A stretch of DNA of 6,468 nucleotides from JBFWNZ01 sp050250795. GTDB taxonomy: Bacteria; Pseudomonadota; Alphaproteobacteria; UBA8366. The stretch spans positions 1-6,468 of the forward strand of contig JBFWNZ010000228.1 in assembly GCA_050250795.1 (NCBI GenBank), read 5' to 3'. This document shows, one piece after another, positions 6,136 to 6,468 of the stretch. Under the pieces are notes generated by a model. It saw only the letters and a list, made by a program, of their open reading frames with translations. It made no database searches and was not told the origin of the DNA. A program made the translations under genes and the position numbers. Numbering within the stretch: position 1 is the stretch's first letter; each line of letters opens with the position of its first letter.

Positions 6136-6149
6136 GCCGTTGCAACGGC
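6136..6149. repeat. perfect 14-base palindrome in the LysR-argE spacer
   Basis: GCCGTTGCAACGGC reads identically on both strands, in the 88-base gap (6103-6190) between the LysR gene and the following deacetylase gene. A partial copy of one arm, CGGTTGCA, sits at 6123-6130. There is no T-tract after it, so it is a poor intrinsic terminator; a protein operator for the downstream gene or a short mRNA hairpin is possible. The rest of the gap shows nothing further. Confidence 0.4.
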
Positions 6150-6190
6150 TACAAGCGGAACAGCAGGCCAGAAGGCGACGGGACCGCAGG

Positions 6191-6468
6191 ATGAGCGAGA
6201 TCGAAAGCGGCGAATTGATCCGACGATTGATCGCCTTCGATACGACGAGCCGCAATTCGAATCTGGCCCTGATCGAGCATGTCCGCGACTATCTGTCGGG
6301 GCTGGGCGTGCCGTCGAACCTCGTGTTCGACGAGACCGGCGGCAAGGCCAATCTCTATGCGACGCTTGGGCCCGCGGGCAAACCGGGCATCATGCTGTCG
6401 GGCCATACCGACGTGGTGCCGGTCGATGGCCAGGACTGGACGACCGATCCGTTCTCGGTCGTCGAGCG
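6191..6468 (+). CDS. argE: acetylornithine deacetylase (ArgE-type M20 peptidase), 3'-truncated by the window edge
   Basis: The first 92 residues of an M20-family metallohydrolase. The start ELIRRLIAFDTTSRNSN (residues 8-24) followed by LIEHVRDYLSGLGV is the usual N-terminal helix pattern of ArgE. GKANLYATLG at 51-60 leads to the catalytic block SGHTDVVPVDGQDW at 70-83, in which H72 is a metal ligand and D74 the accompanying catalytic aspartate; TDPFS follows as in ArgE proteins. ArgE hydrolyses N2-acetylornithine to ornithine and acetate in arginine synthesis, but many alphaproteobacterial paralogues act on other N-acyl amino acids, so the exact substrate is open. The ATG at 6191 has ACGGGA seven bases upstream. 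Same strand as the LysR gene, 88 bases downstream; co-transcription is possible but a palindrome in the spacer may give it separate control. The remaining metal ligands lie beyond the window. Confidence 0.88.
   Translation, partial: MSEIESGELIRRLIAFDTTSRNSNLALIEHVRDYLSGLGVPSNLVFDETGGKANLYATLGPAGKPGIMLSGHTDVVPVDGQDWTTDPFSVVE

Noticed and set aside
1..6468. Search by eye for CRISPR repeats, tRNAs, transposase genes, attachment sites or a defence or phage cassette
   Set aside because: No regularly spaced repeats, tRNA-like cloverleaf arms, transposase motifs or sharp composition change were seen; almost all of the sequence is accounted for by seven household-type genes and one regulator.

Overview
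The window reads as ordinary chromosomal DNA from a GC-rich alphaproteobacterium, most like the Rhodospirillales or Rhizobiales. The grounds are the high GC content with strong GC3 bias (long antisense shadow ORFs everywhere), the compact 255-residue NAD kinase, and the style of the LysR, N-formylglutamate amidohydrolase and MFS proteins. This lineage call is inference from protein style, not from a search. I see no rRNA, tRNA, insertion sequence, phage gene, CRISPR array or integration scar.

Left part (1-2118). The C-terminal three quarters of an MFS transporter enters from the left edge on the + strand. It meets a two-gene minus-strand unit tail to tail: a small exported protein of unknown function (1458-2000) followed 17 bases later by an NTF2/SnoaL-like protein (1025-1438). 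The MFS and NTF2-like stop codons interlock in one CTAG. A 118-base divergent intergenic region with one AT-rich island separates the exported-protein unit from nadK.

Middle (2119-5019). NAD kinase (nadK, +) ends 7 bases from the end of a convergent minus-strand unit. That unit is a threonine-synthase-like PLP enzyme (3883-5019) followed by an N-formylglutamate amidohydrolase family protein (2894-3811).

Right part (5020-6468). A LysR-type regulator (5197-6102, +) is transcribed divergently from the PLP enzyme/amidohydrolase unit, the classical arrangement of a LysR regulator and its target operon. The 177-base intergenic region holds two inverted repeats with exact T-N11-A geometry: one well placed for activation of the target operon, one just upstream of the regulator's own start codon. 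After an 88-base spacer with a perfect 14-base palindrome, an ArgE-type acetylornithine deacetylase begins and runs off the right edge.

Taken together, the right half looks like a small LysR-controlled amino-acid or N-acyl-amino-acid catabolic locus whose substrate cannot be read from sequence. No hut genes accompany the formylglutamate amidohydrolase here. I do not see an undescribed defence, mobile or RNA-based system; the points most worth checking are the two LysR-box candidates and the substrate of the PLP enzyme/amidohydrolase pair.
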